From: ZC4RG35 sp036375695
GTDB lineage: Bacteria > Actinomycetota > Acidimicrobiia > Spongiisociales > ZC4RG35
Assembly (NCBI GenBank): GCA_036375695.1
Contig: DASVBU010000033.1
Span: 62,001 to 126,000 of the forward strand
DNA length: 64,000 bases
Direction of reading: 5' to 3'
The notes beneath the pieces were generated by a model. It worked only from the letters and a program-made list of their open reading frames with translations, did not search any database and had not been told where the DNA came from. A program made the position numbers and the translations under genes. Positions within the stretch are counted from its first letter, which is position 1. The number at the start of each line of letters is the position of its first letter. Shown here in pieces: positions 1 through 7,320 of this stretch.

Positions 1-66
1 ACCGGCGTGGTCGACGTGACCGACCACGAGGCCGGGGCCAACCCGTACTACGCCCACAGCCACTGA
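1..66 (+). CDS. 3' end of an unidentified protein (partial)
   Basis: The first reading frame is open from the window edge to a TGA at 64-66. It gives 21 residues ending NPYYAHSH. The fragment is too short to assign. The gap after it, before the next gene, contains a promoter-like element, so this is likely the end of a separate transcription unit. Confidence 0.5.
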   Translation, partial: TGVVDVTDHEAGANPYYAHSH

Positions 67-149
67 GCCCGTGCCCGGCCCGGGCGCGTCGGTCGTGGTG
101 TAGGCATCCTGGTACCGCCTCGTCGGAGCCTCGGGGGCAGGGAACGTCG

Positions 150-155
150 TAGATT
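150..155 (+). promoter_or_regulatory. -10 hexamer TAGATT for the cyclase gene (leaderless)
   Basis: TAGATT ends 7 nt before the GTG start at 163, which would put the transcription start at or next to the start codon. The same arrangement precedes many other genes in this window. Confidence 0.5.
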
Positions 156-162
156 CCAGCCG

Positions 163-1365
163 GTGACCTCATTGTCGCCCCAGGAAGCCGCGGAAAGCGC
201 GGGAGTCGAGACCGAGTTTCTGGACCGTCTGGTGCAACTGGGGATCCTCGCCCCAGCCGGGCCCGACAGCTATTCGAAGGGCGACGTTCGCCGCGTGGTC
301 ATGGCACGATCGCTCGAAGAGGCGGGGATCCCGCTGGCATCGGTGGTGGAAGCGATTCAGAGCGGTTCCTTGTCTCTCGACTTCCTGGACGCACCGGCCT
401 ACGAGCGGTTCACCGCCCTGACCGCCGAAACTCTGGCCGAGGCGAGCGAGCGAACCGGGATCCCCTTCGAGCTGCTGTCCGCCATGCGGGAGGCCCTTGG
501 ATTGGCTCAGCCGACTCCTGACAGCCTCCTCCGTGAGGACGAGCTGGACATATTGCCCTTCCTCGAGATCCAGGTGAACCACGGGTTCTCGGACGTCGCC
601 GTCGAACGCTTGCTCCGTGTCTACGGCGACAGCACCCGCCGCATCACCGAGGCCGAGGGTGCGTGGTGGACCTCAGAGGTCATCGAACCGGCGATCGCCG
701 CCGGCGAGAGCGGAGGGGCGGTTGCCAACAGTGAGTTGGCCAACCAGACCGCACCCCTTGCCCAGCAGGCCATCCTCGCCATATACCACAGCCGTCAGGC
801 GCGGATCTGGACCGCGAACATCATCGACGGCTTCGAATCACTCATGGCCCAGGCCGGCATCCGCAGCCGCCTCGAACGCATGCCGGCGATCTGCTTTCTC
901 GACATCGTCGGGTACACGCGCCTCACCCAGGAGCTTGGCGACGTGGAGGCGGCCGCATTGGCTGCGGAGGTCGCCAAGCTGGTCGAACGCAGCTCGGTCC
1001 GACATGAAGGAAGGACCATCAAGTGGCTTGGAGACGGGGTGATGTTCTTCTTCCCCGATCCAGGCGCTGGTGTGGCCGCCGCCCTGGAGATGGTCGACGC
1101 TCTCGCCGCCGCCGGGCTTCCCCCTGCCCACGTGGGTCTCGACGCCGGCCCGGTGCTCTATCAGCAAGGCGACTACTTCGGGCAGACGGTGAACGTGGCA
1201 GCACGAATCGCCGACTACGCGCGACCGAGGGAGATCCTGGTCAGCCAGGCGGTGGCCGATGCGTCTTCCCATGACGGGATCGAGTTCCACGACATCGGGG
1301 ATGTGGAGCTGAAGGGTGTGTCGGGCACGGTGCACCTCCTCCAGGCCCGCTCGACCCCCGTGTGA
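163..1365 (+). CDS. class III adenylate/guanylate cyclase with N-terminal helical regulatory region
   Basis: This 400-residue soluble protein ends in a class III nucleotide cyclase domain (about 240-395). The visible active-site residues fit an adenylate cyclase: metal ligands D247 (in FLDIVGYT) and D291 (in KWLGDGVM), the purine-selecting pair K287 and D337, and the transition-state residues N344 and R348 (in QTVNVAAR). The first ~230 residues are helical. The first ~60 (AGVETEFLDRLVQLGIL and following) look like a MerR-type winged helix, so ligand or DNA control of cAMP synthesis is possible but unproven. There is no signal peptide or membrane segment. The GTG start is chosen from the -10 element 7 nt upstream. 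Confidence 0.8.
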   Translation: MTSLSPQEAAESAGVETEFLDRLVQLGILAPAGPDSYSKGDVRRVVMARSLEEAGIPLASVVEAIQSGSLSLDFLDAPAYERFTALTAETLAEASERTGIPFELLSAMREALGLAQPTPDSLLREDELDILPFLEIQVNHGFSDVAVERLLRVYGDSTRRITEAEGAWWTSEVIEPAIAAGESGGAVANSELANQTAPLAQQAILAIYHSRQARIWTANIIDGFESLMAQAGIRSRLERMPAICFLDIVGYTRLTQELGDVEAAALAAEVAKLVERSSVRHEGRTIKWLGDGVMFFFPDPGAGVAAALEMVDALAAAGLPPAHVGLDAGPVLYQQGDYFGQTVNVAARIADYARPREILVSQAVADASSHDGIEFHDIGDVELKGVSGTVHLLQARSTPV

Positions 1366-1372
1366 GGATCGT

Positions 1373-1945
1373 TTGAGGCTCAACCGGCAGGACCTGGAGG
1401 CATACCGCGGGCGCACCGTTCCCGACCTGCTCGGCCCGGACACCCGATTGCTGTTCGTCGGGATCAACCCGGGATTGATGACGGCGGCCCGGCAGACCCA
1501 CTTCTGCCACCCCTCCAATCGTTTCTATCCGGCGCTGCGACGAGCCGGGCTCATCGACTGGGACCTCGACTCGACCACAGGTCTCACCGAGCAGCAGCGT
1601 CACGACCTGGTCTCGACCGGCATCGGGATCACCAACATCGTCGAGCGCGCCACGGCGCGGGCCGACGAGATCTCCACGACCGACCTGAAGGCGGGGGCGG
1701 CTCGGCTCACCGAGCGGGTGGCGGTGATCGGGCCCCGGGTGGTGGCGATCCTCGGCGTCACTGCCTACCGCGCCGCCTTCGAGCGACCGAAAGCCGTGAT
1801 GGGACGCCAGCCCGAGGACCTGGCCGGCGCCGAGCTCTGGGTGGCTCCGAACCCGAGCGGTCTCAACGCCCACGTCACGCTCGACGTGATGGCGTCGTGG
1901 GTGAGGACCCTGGCCGCAGCCGCCGGGATCGAGCCCCGTCACTGA
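1373..1945 (+). CDS. mug: G/U mismatch-specific uracil-DNA glycosylase (Mug/TDG family)
   Basis: The 190-residue product belongs to the Mug branch of uracil-DNA glycosylases, which excise uracil or thymine opposite guanine in base-excision repair. Family motifs are present: GINPGL near the N-terminus, TNIVERATARADEIS in the middle and PNPSGLNAH near the end. The TTG at 1373 is the preferred start because it gives the family-typical MRLNRQDLEAYRGRTVPD, lies 7 nt after the cyclase stop and follows a GAGG. Longer upstream starts would add unrelated sequence inside the cyclase gene. It is probably cotranscribed with the cyclase. Confidence 0.85.
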   Translation: MRLNRQDLEAYRGRTVPDLLGPDTRLLFVGINPGLMTAARQTHFCHPSNRFYPALRRAGLIDWDLDSTTGLTEQQRHDLVSTGIGITNIVERATARADEISTTDLKAGAARLTERVAVIGPRVVAILGVTAYRAAFERPKAVMGRQPEDLAGAELWVAPNPSGLNAHVTLDVMASWVRTLAAAAGIEPRH

Positions 1946-1991
1946 CCGCTGAAGCCTCCTCCATCGACGGGAGACCTCCATGACCGTCCTG

Positions 1992-2645
1992 CTATCGGGT
2001 CGGCCAGTGGGTCACATAACCTGGCAACGGCGTCCCGGGTTTCATGTCGGGGTCGGGTTCCGGGTCACCGGGCTGTTGTCGCAGCGGGAGAACGCCGGCC
2101 CAGACGTCCAGTTGGAGATCCTGGTCGACGTCGCCGACGCCGCCGCTTCGGATCTTGGCCGAAGCCTCCTCGATGTCCACGGCGACGACCACCGTCTGCA
2201 GGTGCTCGACCCGATTGGGGTGTCGGGCGTCGTCCCAGCGTCCCGGGACGACGTGGTCGCTCATGGCGCGGAGACCCTCGTTGCGCTCGTCGGGGTCGGC
2301 GACCAGGCGGGTCGTCCCGAACACCACAGCCGACCGGTAGTTCATCGAGCTGTTGAACAGTGACCGGGCGAAGACGATCCCGTCGACGATGGTCGCCGTG
2401 ATGCACACGTCGGTGCCCGCTCTCATCAGCCGGAGGTTCCCCGACGCCACGGATCCGTGGAGGTAGAGAGTGTCGTCGATCCGGCCGAACAGCGTCGGGA
2501 TCACGACCGGTCCGTCCTCCCTGACGAGCCCGACATGGCAGATCAACGCCTCGTCGAGGATGGCGTAGATCGTCTCGCGGTCGTAGTGGCTCCGGTCGGC
2601 GAGGCGCTTGACCTTGATCCTCGGCGAGATGGGTTCCTGGCTCAT
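1992..2645 (-). CDS. pyridoxamine 5'-phosphate oxidase-family flavin-binding protein
   Basis: This 217-residue protein has the FMN-binding split-barrel fold of the pyridoxamine 5'-phosphate oxidase/NimA-like group. The pattern is an opening helix (YDRETIYAILDEALICHVG), then strands VIPTLFGRIDDTLYLHG and FNSSMNYRSAVVFG. Members bind FMN, F420 or haem, and the exact substrate cannot be read from sequence. The ATG overlaps the stop of the upstream thioesterase gene by 4 nt (ATGA), so the two are translationally coupled. The C-terminal tail is proline-rich. Confidence 0.75.
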   Translation of the reverse strand: MSQEPISPRIKVKRLADRSHYDRETIYAILDEALICHVGLVREDGPVVIPTLFGRIDDTLYLHGSVASGNLRLMRAGTDVCITATIVDGIVFARSLFNSSMNYRSAVVFGTTRLVADPDERNEGLRAMSDHVVPGRWDDARHPNRVEHLQTVVVAVDIEEASAKIRSGGVGDVDQDLQLDVWAGVLPLRQQPGDPEPDPDMKPGTPLPGYVTHWPTR

Positions 2646-3439
2646 GTCCGGTCCACGAAGAGGGTCTGAATCGACTGGCCGATCCTATGTGACCGATCCC
2701 AGATCCAAGCGTGTGTGAGGCCGCGCCCGCGGTCGTGATACAGGGAATCGGCCGAGATGGCCACCCATTCGCCCTCCGGTGGCCGGGCGATGGACACCGT
2801 CAGGTCGCTGTTCATGTACACCCAGTCGTCGTCGAGCCTGTGAGACACGCCGTTGGCGAAATCACCGATCATCGCTGCCCGCTGAGCCGGGGTCACTCTG
2901 CGGCCGGCGACGATGGGCACCAGGAGACGGGCCCACATCGTCGCCGGGCCTTTCTCGGTCAACTCGCCCTCCACCATGCGGAACTCGAGGGCGTGGCTGT
3001 GGAACATGACCTTCTCCGTCCGGCTCTCGAACTTGGCCACCGGGCACTCCTCGGGCGGCGGGAACGGTGTCGCCTCCGGGGCTGCTTCGGCGGGAACGGG
3101 ACGGTCGGCGACCCTGAGGCGCTGTACCGTCGCCAGGGTGAGGACAGTGCCGGCGGGATCGATGAGGTGCGCCTCCACGGTTTGGATGCGTTTGCCCTCC
3201 CGGACGACCCTGGTCTCGACGCGGAGCCTGGTCAGCGGCACCACACGGAACAACTCCAGGGTCACCCTGGCGACCTCCATGGGTGTCAGTGTCGGCACGA
3301 CCTCCTCGACGTGACCGGTGATCAGCGCCGCCACGGCCCCGCCATGTTGACCCTCCTCGTACCAGCCCGCGTTGGCCAGTTCGGTTGACTCGTAGGTGTT
3401 CGGGTCGTCGGTGGGCAGATAGACGGCCGGACCGGGCAT
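2642..3439 (-). CDS. thioesterase-family (hotdog) protein
   Basis: The 265-residue protein resembles two-domain acyl-CoA thioesterases of the TesB/thioesterase-like superfamily. The motif GQHGGAVAALI corresponds to the QHGG-type helix start of the first hotdog domain, and the C-terminal half has the matching ISADSLYHDRGRGLTHAWIWD strand pattern. It probably hydrolyses fatty acyl-CoA, with unknown chain length. The ATG at 3439 is chosen because a TACCGT hexamer ends 6 nt upstream on this strand. An earlier ATG at 3487 would run into the divergent gene. It is followed with a 4-nt overlap by the flavin protein gene. Confidence 0.7.
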   Translation of the reverse strand: MPGPAVYLPTDDPNTYESTELANAGWYEEGQHGGAVAALITGHVEEVVPTLTPMEVARVTLELFRVVPLTRLRVETRVVREGKRIQTVEAHLIDPAGTVLTLATVQRLRVADRPVPAEAAPEATPFPPPEECPVAKFESRTEKVMFHSHALEFRMVEGELTEKGPATMWARLLVPIVAGRRVTPAQRAAMIGDFANGVSHRLDDDWVYMNSDLTVSIARPPEGEWVAISADSLYHDRGRGLTHAWIWDRSHRIGQSIQTLFVDRT

Positions 3440-3445
3440 GGTGAG

Positions 3446-3451
3446 ACGGTA
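3446..3451 (-). promoter_or_regulatory. -10 hexamer TACCGT for the thioesterase gene (leaderless)
   Basis: Read on the minus strand, TACCGT lies 6 nt before the ATG at 3439. The same hexamer precedes recG. Confidence 0.45.
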
Positions 3452-3481
3452 GTGCGACGGCCCGGTGCTCCCGGCGGGGTT

Positions 3482-3487
3482 TAGCAT
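3482..3487 (+). promoter_or_regulatory. -10 hexamer TAGCAT for the membrane-protein gene (leaderless)
   Basis: TAGCAT ends 8 nt before a GTG at 3496. It supports that codon over the TTG at 3487 as the start. It is divergent from the thioesterase promoter about 30 bp away. Confidence 0.45.
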
Positions 3488-3495
3488 TGCCGGGC

Positions 3496-4338
3496 GTGAC
3501 CGGTGAAGTCAGCATCTCATCTGAAGCGGCTCCACGACAGGCGAGCCGCGTCGGCGCCGGCCTGGTCGTGGCTTCCGTGTTGGGCTCGACCCTCGGCATC
3601 GTCATCGCCCAGTTCGTCGACAATCTCGGGATCGGGCTCCTGGCCGAGATCCTCGGTGGCGACGCGACGGTGTTCAACAACCGCGTCGAGTTCACGGGGG
3701 CGAGGGACATCGCCTGGGCGGGTGGATTCGCCTTGTGCCTCGGTCTGGGCGCCTTGTGTCTCTTCGCCTATCCGACACAACGGGGATATGGGGTTTCCAG
3801 GCTCACCTTTCTGTGGACGATCGTCCATCTCCTCCGTCAGGCCCTGAGCCAGGCGATGTTCCTGCCGTTCGACGCCGACGCGCCTCTTGCAAGGGCCTAC
3901 GAGTCGTTGGAGGCGCCGGCCGGACTCGACATGGTCATCGCCGCGGGAGGGGCGGTCGGTCTGCTGTTGGTGGCGCTGTCGGCGGCGGCCGCGTTTCTCG
4001 CCTACACGCCACATCGGAGACTCGTCGACACCGGTCGTCGTCGGCTCACGCTGGCACTCTGGATCTGTCTCATCCCCGTGGCGGTATCGGTGTTCCTGGC
4101 CATACCGTTCTTCATGCCGGACAGCGATTCCAACGTGATCCCGTCGCTCCCCCTCGCCGCCGTCATGTTCTTCGTCACGCTCGCCGCGGCACCCGGGACG
4201 ACGACGGTCACCGGTCCCGAGGACGAGGTGGAGACCTCGTGGCCGTACGGTCTCGGCGCCTTCCTCCTCGTCGTCCTGCTGTTCCACGTTTTCGTCCTGC
4301 GCGGCGGTGTCTCGGTCGACCCCCGCATGTGGGGATGA
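3496..4338 (+). CDS. hypothetical polytopic membrane protein
   Basis: The 280-residue protein is not recognised. Hydrophobic segments at about residues 20-50, 75-95, 145-170, 185-205, 215-235 and 255-270 suggest six membrane spans. An amphipathic loop precedes the second span and there are short polar loops. It has no signal peptide with a cleavage site and no catalytic motif. The last codons overlap the start of the MogA-like gene by 4 nt, so the two are coupled. The link to molybdenum metabolism is only positional. Confidence 0.6.
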   Translation: MTGEVSISSEAAPRQASRVGAGLVVASVLGSTLGIVIAQFVDNLGIGLLAEILGGDATVFNNRVEFTGARDIAWAGGFALCLGLGALCLFAYPTQRGYGVSRLTFLWTIVHLLRQALSQAMFLPFDADAPLARAYESLEAPAGLDMVIAAGGAVGLLLVALSAAAAFLAYTPHRRLVDTGRRRLTLALWICLIPVAVSVFLAIPFFMPDSDSNVIPSLPLAAVMFFVTLAAAPGTTTVTGPEDEVETSWPYGLGAFLLVVLLFHVFVLRGGVSVDPRMWG

Positions 4339-4832
4339 CCAGGGCCACGGTGATCACCGTCTCCGACGGGGTGTCCGCGGGGACGCGTCAAGATCTCTCC
4401 GGGGATGCCCTCGAGGAGATGCTCGCCGACCGGGGCTTCTCGGTGAAACGGGTGGTGGTCCCCGACGAGCGGGACCGCATAGCCGACGCGATCCGCGCCG
4501 CGGCAGGATCATCGGCGCTGGTGCTCACCACCGGCGGCACCGGCTTCGGTCCCCGAGACGTGACACCGGAGGCCACCGTCTCCGTACTGGAGCGCGAGGC
4601 GCCGGGTCTGGCCCACCTGATGCTCGCCCGTGGCCTCGAGTCGACCCCGATGGCGGCGCTGTCGCGGGCACGAGCCGGGACCCTGGGCCCGGCCCTGGTT
4701 CTCAATCTCCCGGGTTCGCCGCGGGGGGCGACGGAGAGTCTGGCGGCCGTGGTCGACCTCCTCCCACACGTGCTCGACCTGCTCGCCGGGCACACGGACC
4801 ACCATTCCGGACAGTCCGGGCACGGCAACTAG
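4335..4832 (+). CDS. mog: molybdopterin adenylyltransferase-like protein (MogA/MoaB)
   Basis: The 165-residue protein has the MoCF-biosynthesis fold. Signature stretches are VITVSDGVSAG, VLTTGGTGFGPRDVTPEA and NLPGSPRGATESL. In the pathway this enzyme adenylylates molybdopterin before metal insertion. MoaB-type paralogues of the same length exist, and the two cannot be separated by eye. The ATG overlaps the upstream TGA (ATGA). A CoxG-like gene follows, consistent with molybdoenzyme maturation, although no molybdoenzyme lies in the window. Confidence 0.85.
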   Translation: MTRATVITVSDGVSAGTRQDLSGDALEEMLADRGFSVKRVVVPDERDRIADAIRAAAGSSALVLTTGGTGFGPRDVTPEATVSVLEREAPGLAHLMLARGLESTPMAALSRARAGTLGPALVLNLPGSPRGATESLAAVVDLLPHVLDLLAGHTDHHSGQSGHGN

Positions 4833-4846
4833 GCTCGCTCGCGTAA

Positions 4847-5398
4847 ATGAAGATCAGCCAGGAGTTCGTCGTCGCCCGCGATCCCGACACGGTCTGGGCC
4901 CACTTCCAGGACATCCCATCGGTGGCTCGGTGCCTCCCCGGCGCCCAGCTGCTCGGCCAGACCGACGACGGGTCGTACGAAGGCAAGCTCTCGGCGAAGC
5001 TCGGGCCGATGACGGCCGCCTTCGAAGGCACCGCAACGGTCACGGCTGACCCGGCATCCCGATCGGCCCGCATCGAAGGCAAGGGAGTCGATCGGCAGGG
5101 TGGTTCCCGCGGCCAAGTCGTGGTGGACTACAGACTCGCCGCCGACGGATCGGGCACCAAGGTCACGGTCGACGCCGATGTGACGTTGTCCGGCCCGGCT
5201 GCCCAGTTCGGCCGGACCGGTCTGATCAACGAGATGTCGCGACGGCTGATCGCCGACTTCGTCCAGTGCCTCGAGGCGTCCCTGTCTGCGGCCACCCCCG
5301 AAGAGGCGGCCGCGGTGGCCGCGCCCGAGGTTCGCGGGTTCCGGCTGCTCTTCTCCGCCCTCTGGGCCTGGATCAGAAAGCTCTTCCACAAGGGGTAG
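4847..5398 (+). CDS. CoxG/SRPBCC-family protein
   Basis: The 183-residue product matches the carbon-monoxide-dehydrogenase subunit G (CoxG) branch of the START/SRPBCC fold. It opens with MKISQEFVVARDPDTVWAHF, then DIPSVARCLPGAQL and the core YEGKLSAKLGPMTAAFEG. The extended tail (FRLLFSALWAWIRKLFHKG) is hydrophobic and basic and may dock on the membrane. CoxG proteins help mature or attach molybdenum hydroxylases, which fits the MogA-like neighbour. A TAGGCT hexamer at 4830-4835 could be its -10 element. Confidence 0.8.
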   Translation: MKISQEFVVARDPDTVWAHFQDIPSVARCLPGAQLLGQTDDGSYEGKLSAKLGPMTAAFEGTATVTADPASRSARIEGKGVDRQGGSRGQVVVDYRLAADGSGTKVTVDADVTLSGPAAQFGRTGLINEMSRRLIADFVQCLEASLSAATPEEAAAVAAPEVRGFRLLFSALWAWIRKLFHKG

Positions 5399-5400
5399 GA

Positions 5401-5784
5401 ATGATGAAACGAACACTCGCCTCGTTTGCCGCGCTCGCCCTGGTCGTCCTCGCCGCATGCTCCGGCGGATCCTCGGAGCCCAGGTCGATCTCCGGCGAGA
5501 ACGTCACCGTCCGGATGCTCGACAGCTCGTTCGAGTACACCGAGATCAGGGTGCCCGTCGGTGGGACCGTCACCTTCGTCGGGACCTCTGAGACGCTTCC
5601 GCACAACGCCGTGGCGTCTGACGGCTCCTGGTCGACGGAGGCGGTCTTCGGAAGCCTGGAGCAGTACGCGGGCGACGAGGCGACGCTGACCTTCGACACA
5701 CCCGGCGAGTACACCTTCTACTGCACGTTCCACGGGAACCCGCAGGGTGGCGGGATGGCCGGCACCCTGATCGTCGAGGGCTAG
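5401..5784 (+). CDS. cupredoxin-like blue-copper lipoprotein
   Basis: This 127-residue secreted protein has a lipoprotein signal (VVLAAC, Cys20) followed by a plastocyanin-like domain. The full type 1 copper ligand set is visible: H68 (in TLPHNAV), then C108, H111 and M119 in YCTFHGNPQGGGM. It should be a lipid-anchored electron carrier on the outer face of the membrane. ATG codons at 5401 and 5404 are both possible, and AGGA sits directly before the first. It follows the CoxG-like gene by 2 nt and its stop overlaps the stop of the convergent peptidase gene. Confidence 0.85.
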   Translation: MMKRTLASFAALALVVLAACSGGSSEPRSISGENVTVRMLDSSFEYTEIRVPVGGTVTFVGTSETLPHNAVASDGSWSTEAVFGSLEQYAGDEATLTFDTPGEYTFYCTFHGNPQGGGMAGTLIVEG

Positions 5785-6179
5785 CTCAGGCTCACCTCGG
5801 CGACCTCGCCCGCCCGGATGCGCCACGCGGTGATCGCCGGGATCGGGGCCAGGCCGACGACGAGGTAGTACCAATCCGGGTCGAGGGCGCCGGTGACGTC
5901 GCTCGGCGACGGCCGGGCCTCGCCTCTCGGATGGGAGTGGAACGACCCGCCGAGGTGCCAGCCGCGACTCTCCGCATGGAGGAGCGCCCGGTAGTGGTCT
6001 GCCGGGGGGACCACGAACGCCCGCTCCGGGTCGCGGGAGTCGTTGCCCGTCGGGTACACAGCTCTCACGGCGCCGTCGGAGACCGCGACGAGCCCGCACG
6101 CCTCGGCGGGTGCAGCCCGGATGCAGTGGTCGAGGATCGCCTCCCTCGCCTCGGGAGGCAGGTGCAGGACTTCAGGCAA
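5781..6179 (-). CDS. JAMM/MPN-family metallopeptidase (Mec-like)
   Basis: The 132-residue protein carries a complete JAMM zinc motif: E26, then H81 and H83 in HSHPRGEARPSPSD, S91 and D94, with the canonical spacing HxH-x7-S-x2-D. Bacterial members such as mycobacterial Mec remove amino acids or peptides from the C-terminal glycine of ubiquitin-like sulfur carriers. The upstream rhodanese-MoeB gene encodes the kind of enzyme that charges those carriers, and the two genes overlap by 8 nt. The TTG at 6179 is the only sensible start. No carrier protein or CysM-like gene is visible nearby, so the pathway is inferred. Confidence 0.8.
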   Translation of the reverse strand: MPEVLHLPPEAREAILDHCIRAAPAEACGLVAVSDGAVRAVYPTGNDSRDPERAFVVPPADHYRALLHAESRGWHLGGSFHSHPRGEARPSPSDVTGALDPDWYYLVVGLAPIPAITAWRIRAGEVAEVSLS

Positions 6180-7320
6180 CTGGGCGGCAGGTCTCGTCGT
6201 AGTCGACCAGTGGTGGTGGCCGGTCGGGGTCACTGCAGGCCGGGCAATCCGGATCGCGCCGGATCGGGAGGGTCGTGAACTCCTGCTCCAGGGCGTCGAA
6301 CACCAGGAGCCGTCCCACCAGGCTGCGGCCCAGGCCCAGGAGCCGTTTGATCGCCTCCGTCGCCTGGATCGACCCGACCACGCCTGGAAGCACGCCGAAG
6401 ACACCGGCGATGGCGCACGATGGCGCGGCATCCGGTGGCGGGGGGAGACGGTGGAGACAGCGATAGCAGGGGCCCTCGTATGGATCGAACACCGTGACCT
6501 GGCCCTCGAACCGGAATATCGACCCGTGGACGACCGGGATCCCGAGTCGGAGGCTGGCGTCGTTGACCAGGTAGCGGGTGGGGAAGTTGTCCCCTCCGTC
6601 GACCACGAGGTCGTAGGCGCTCATGATCTCGAGGGCGTTGCCGGCGTCGAGACGGACCTGATGGGTCTCCACGTTCACGTCCGCGTTGAGCGCGGTGATC
6701 GTCTCCCGGGCCGACTCCACCTTGGGCATCCCGATCCGGTCCTGGGTGTGGAGCACCTGACGCTGCAGGTTGGAGGCGGCGACCGTGTCGTCGTCCACCA
6801 CCCCCAGGGTGCCGACTCCGGCGGCGGCGAGGTAGAGGGCGGCGGGTGATCCCAGACCGCCGGCACCGACCAGCAGGACCCGGGAGGCGAGGAGCCGTTT
6901 CTGGCCCTCCTCACCGACCTCGGGGAGACGCAGGTGGCGGGAGTAGCGCTGCAGTTGGTCCTCGGTGAGGGGGTTCTCGCCGCTCCAGGGAAGCCCGAGA
7001 CCCCGCCAGGCGATGACACCGCCCCGCATCGAGACCGCCCGGTACCCCATCCGGTTGAGGATCTCGGCAGCGAAGAGCGAGCGATAGCCGGAAGCGCAAT
7101 ACGCGACGACCGTCTTCTCCCCGGGCCGGACGTGATCGCCTATCCGGTGTTGCACCTCGGCGATGGGGATGAGCAGGGCGCCGGGAATGACCCCGTTGGC
7201 GTGCTCGGCAGGCTCGCGGACGTCGACCAGGGTGACTTCGTCGAGCCGTGACATCACCTCGCCCGGATCGATCTCTTCGACACGATCAGCCAGGCCGAGG
7301 AGCTCGAGCGGGCCGCTCAT
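6172..7320 (-). CDS. moeB: rhodanese-MoeB fusion: sulfur-carrier adenylyltransferase/sulfurtransferase
   Basis: The 382-residue protein has a rhodanese domain first (about 20-112, active Cys75 in YCASGYRS). A ThiF/MoeB adenylyltransferase domain follows (about 118-365). The latter shows the ATP loop VGAGGLGSPAA (151-161), zinc cysteines C285/C288 and C359/C362, and the catalytic Cys302 in PSCAIAGVFGVLPG. MoeZ-type proteins usually carry the rhodanese at the C-terminus, so the order here is reversed. Such enzymes adenylylate a ubiquitin-like carrier and transfer sulfur to it. The ATG overlaps the aceE stop (TGATG) and the gene overlaps the JAMM peptidase, so all three are one operon. Confidence 0.85.
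   Translation of the reverse strand: MSGPLELLGLADRVEEIDPGEVMSRLDEVTLVDVREPAEHANGVIPGALLIPIAEVQHRIGDHVRPGEKTVVAYCASGYRSLFAAEILNRMGYRAVSMRGGVIAWRGLGLPWSGENPLTEDQLQRYSRHLRLPEVGEEGQKRLLASRVLLVGAGGLGSPAALYLAAAGVGTLGVVDDDTVAASNLQRQVLHTQDRIGMPKVESARETITALNADVNVETHQVRLDAGNALEIMSAYDLVVDGGDNFPTRYLVNDASLRLGIPVVHGSIFRFEGQVTVFDPYEGPCYRCLHRLPPPPDAAPSCAIAGVFGVLPGVVGSIQATEAIKRLLGLGRSLVGRLLVFDALEQEFTTLPIRRDPDCPACSDPDRPPPLVDYDETCRPVA

Noticed and set aside
1946..1991. Terminator between mug and the flavin-protein gene
   Set aside because: The 46-nt convergent gap shows no convincing hairpin or T-run.
3440..3487. A longer thioesterase start at 3487
   Set aside because: It would overlap the divergent gene's start region and has no promoter or SD. 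TACCGT placed 6 nt before 3439 supports the shorter form.
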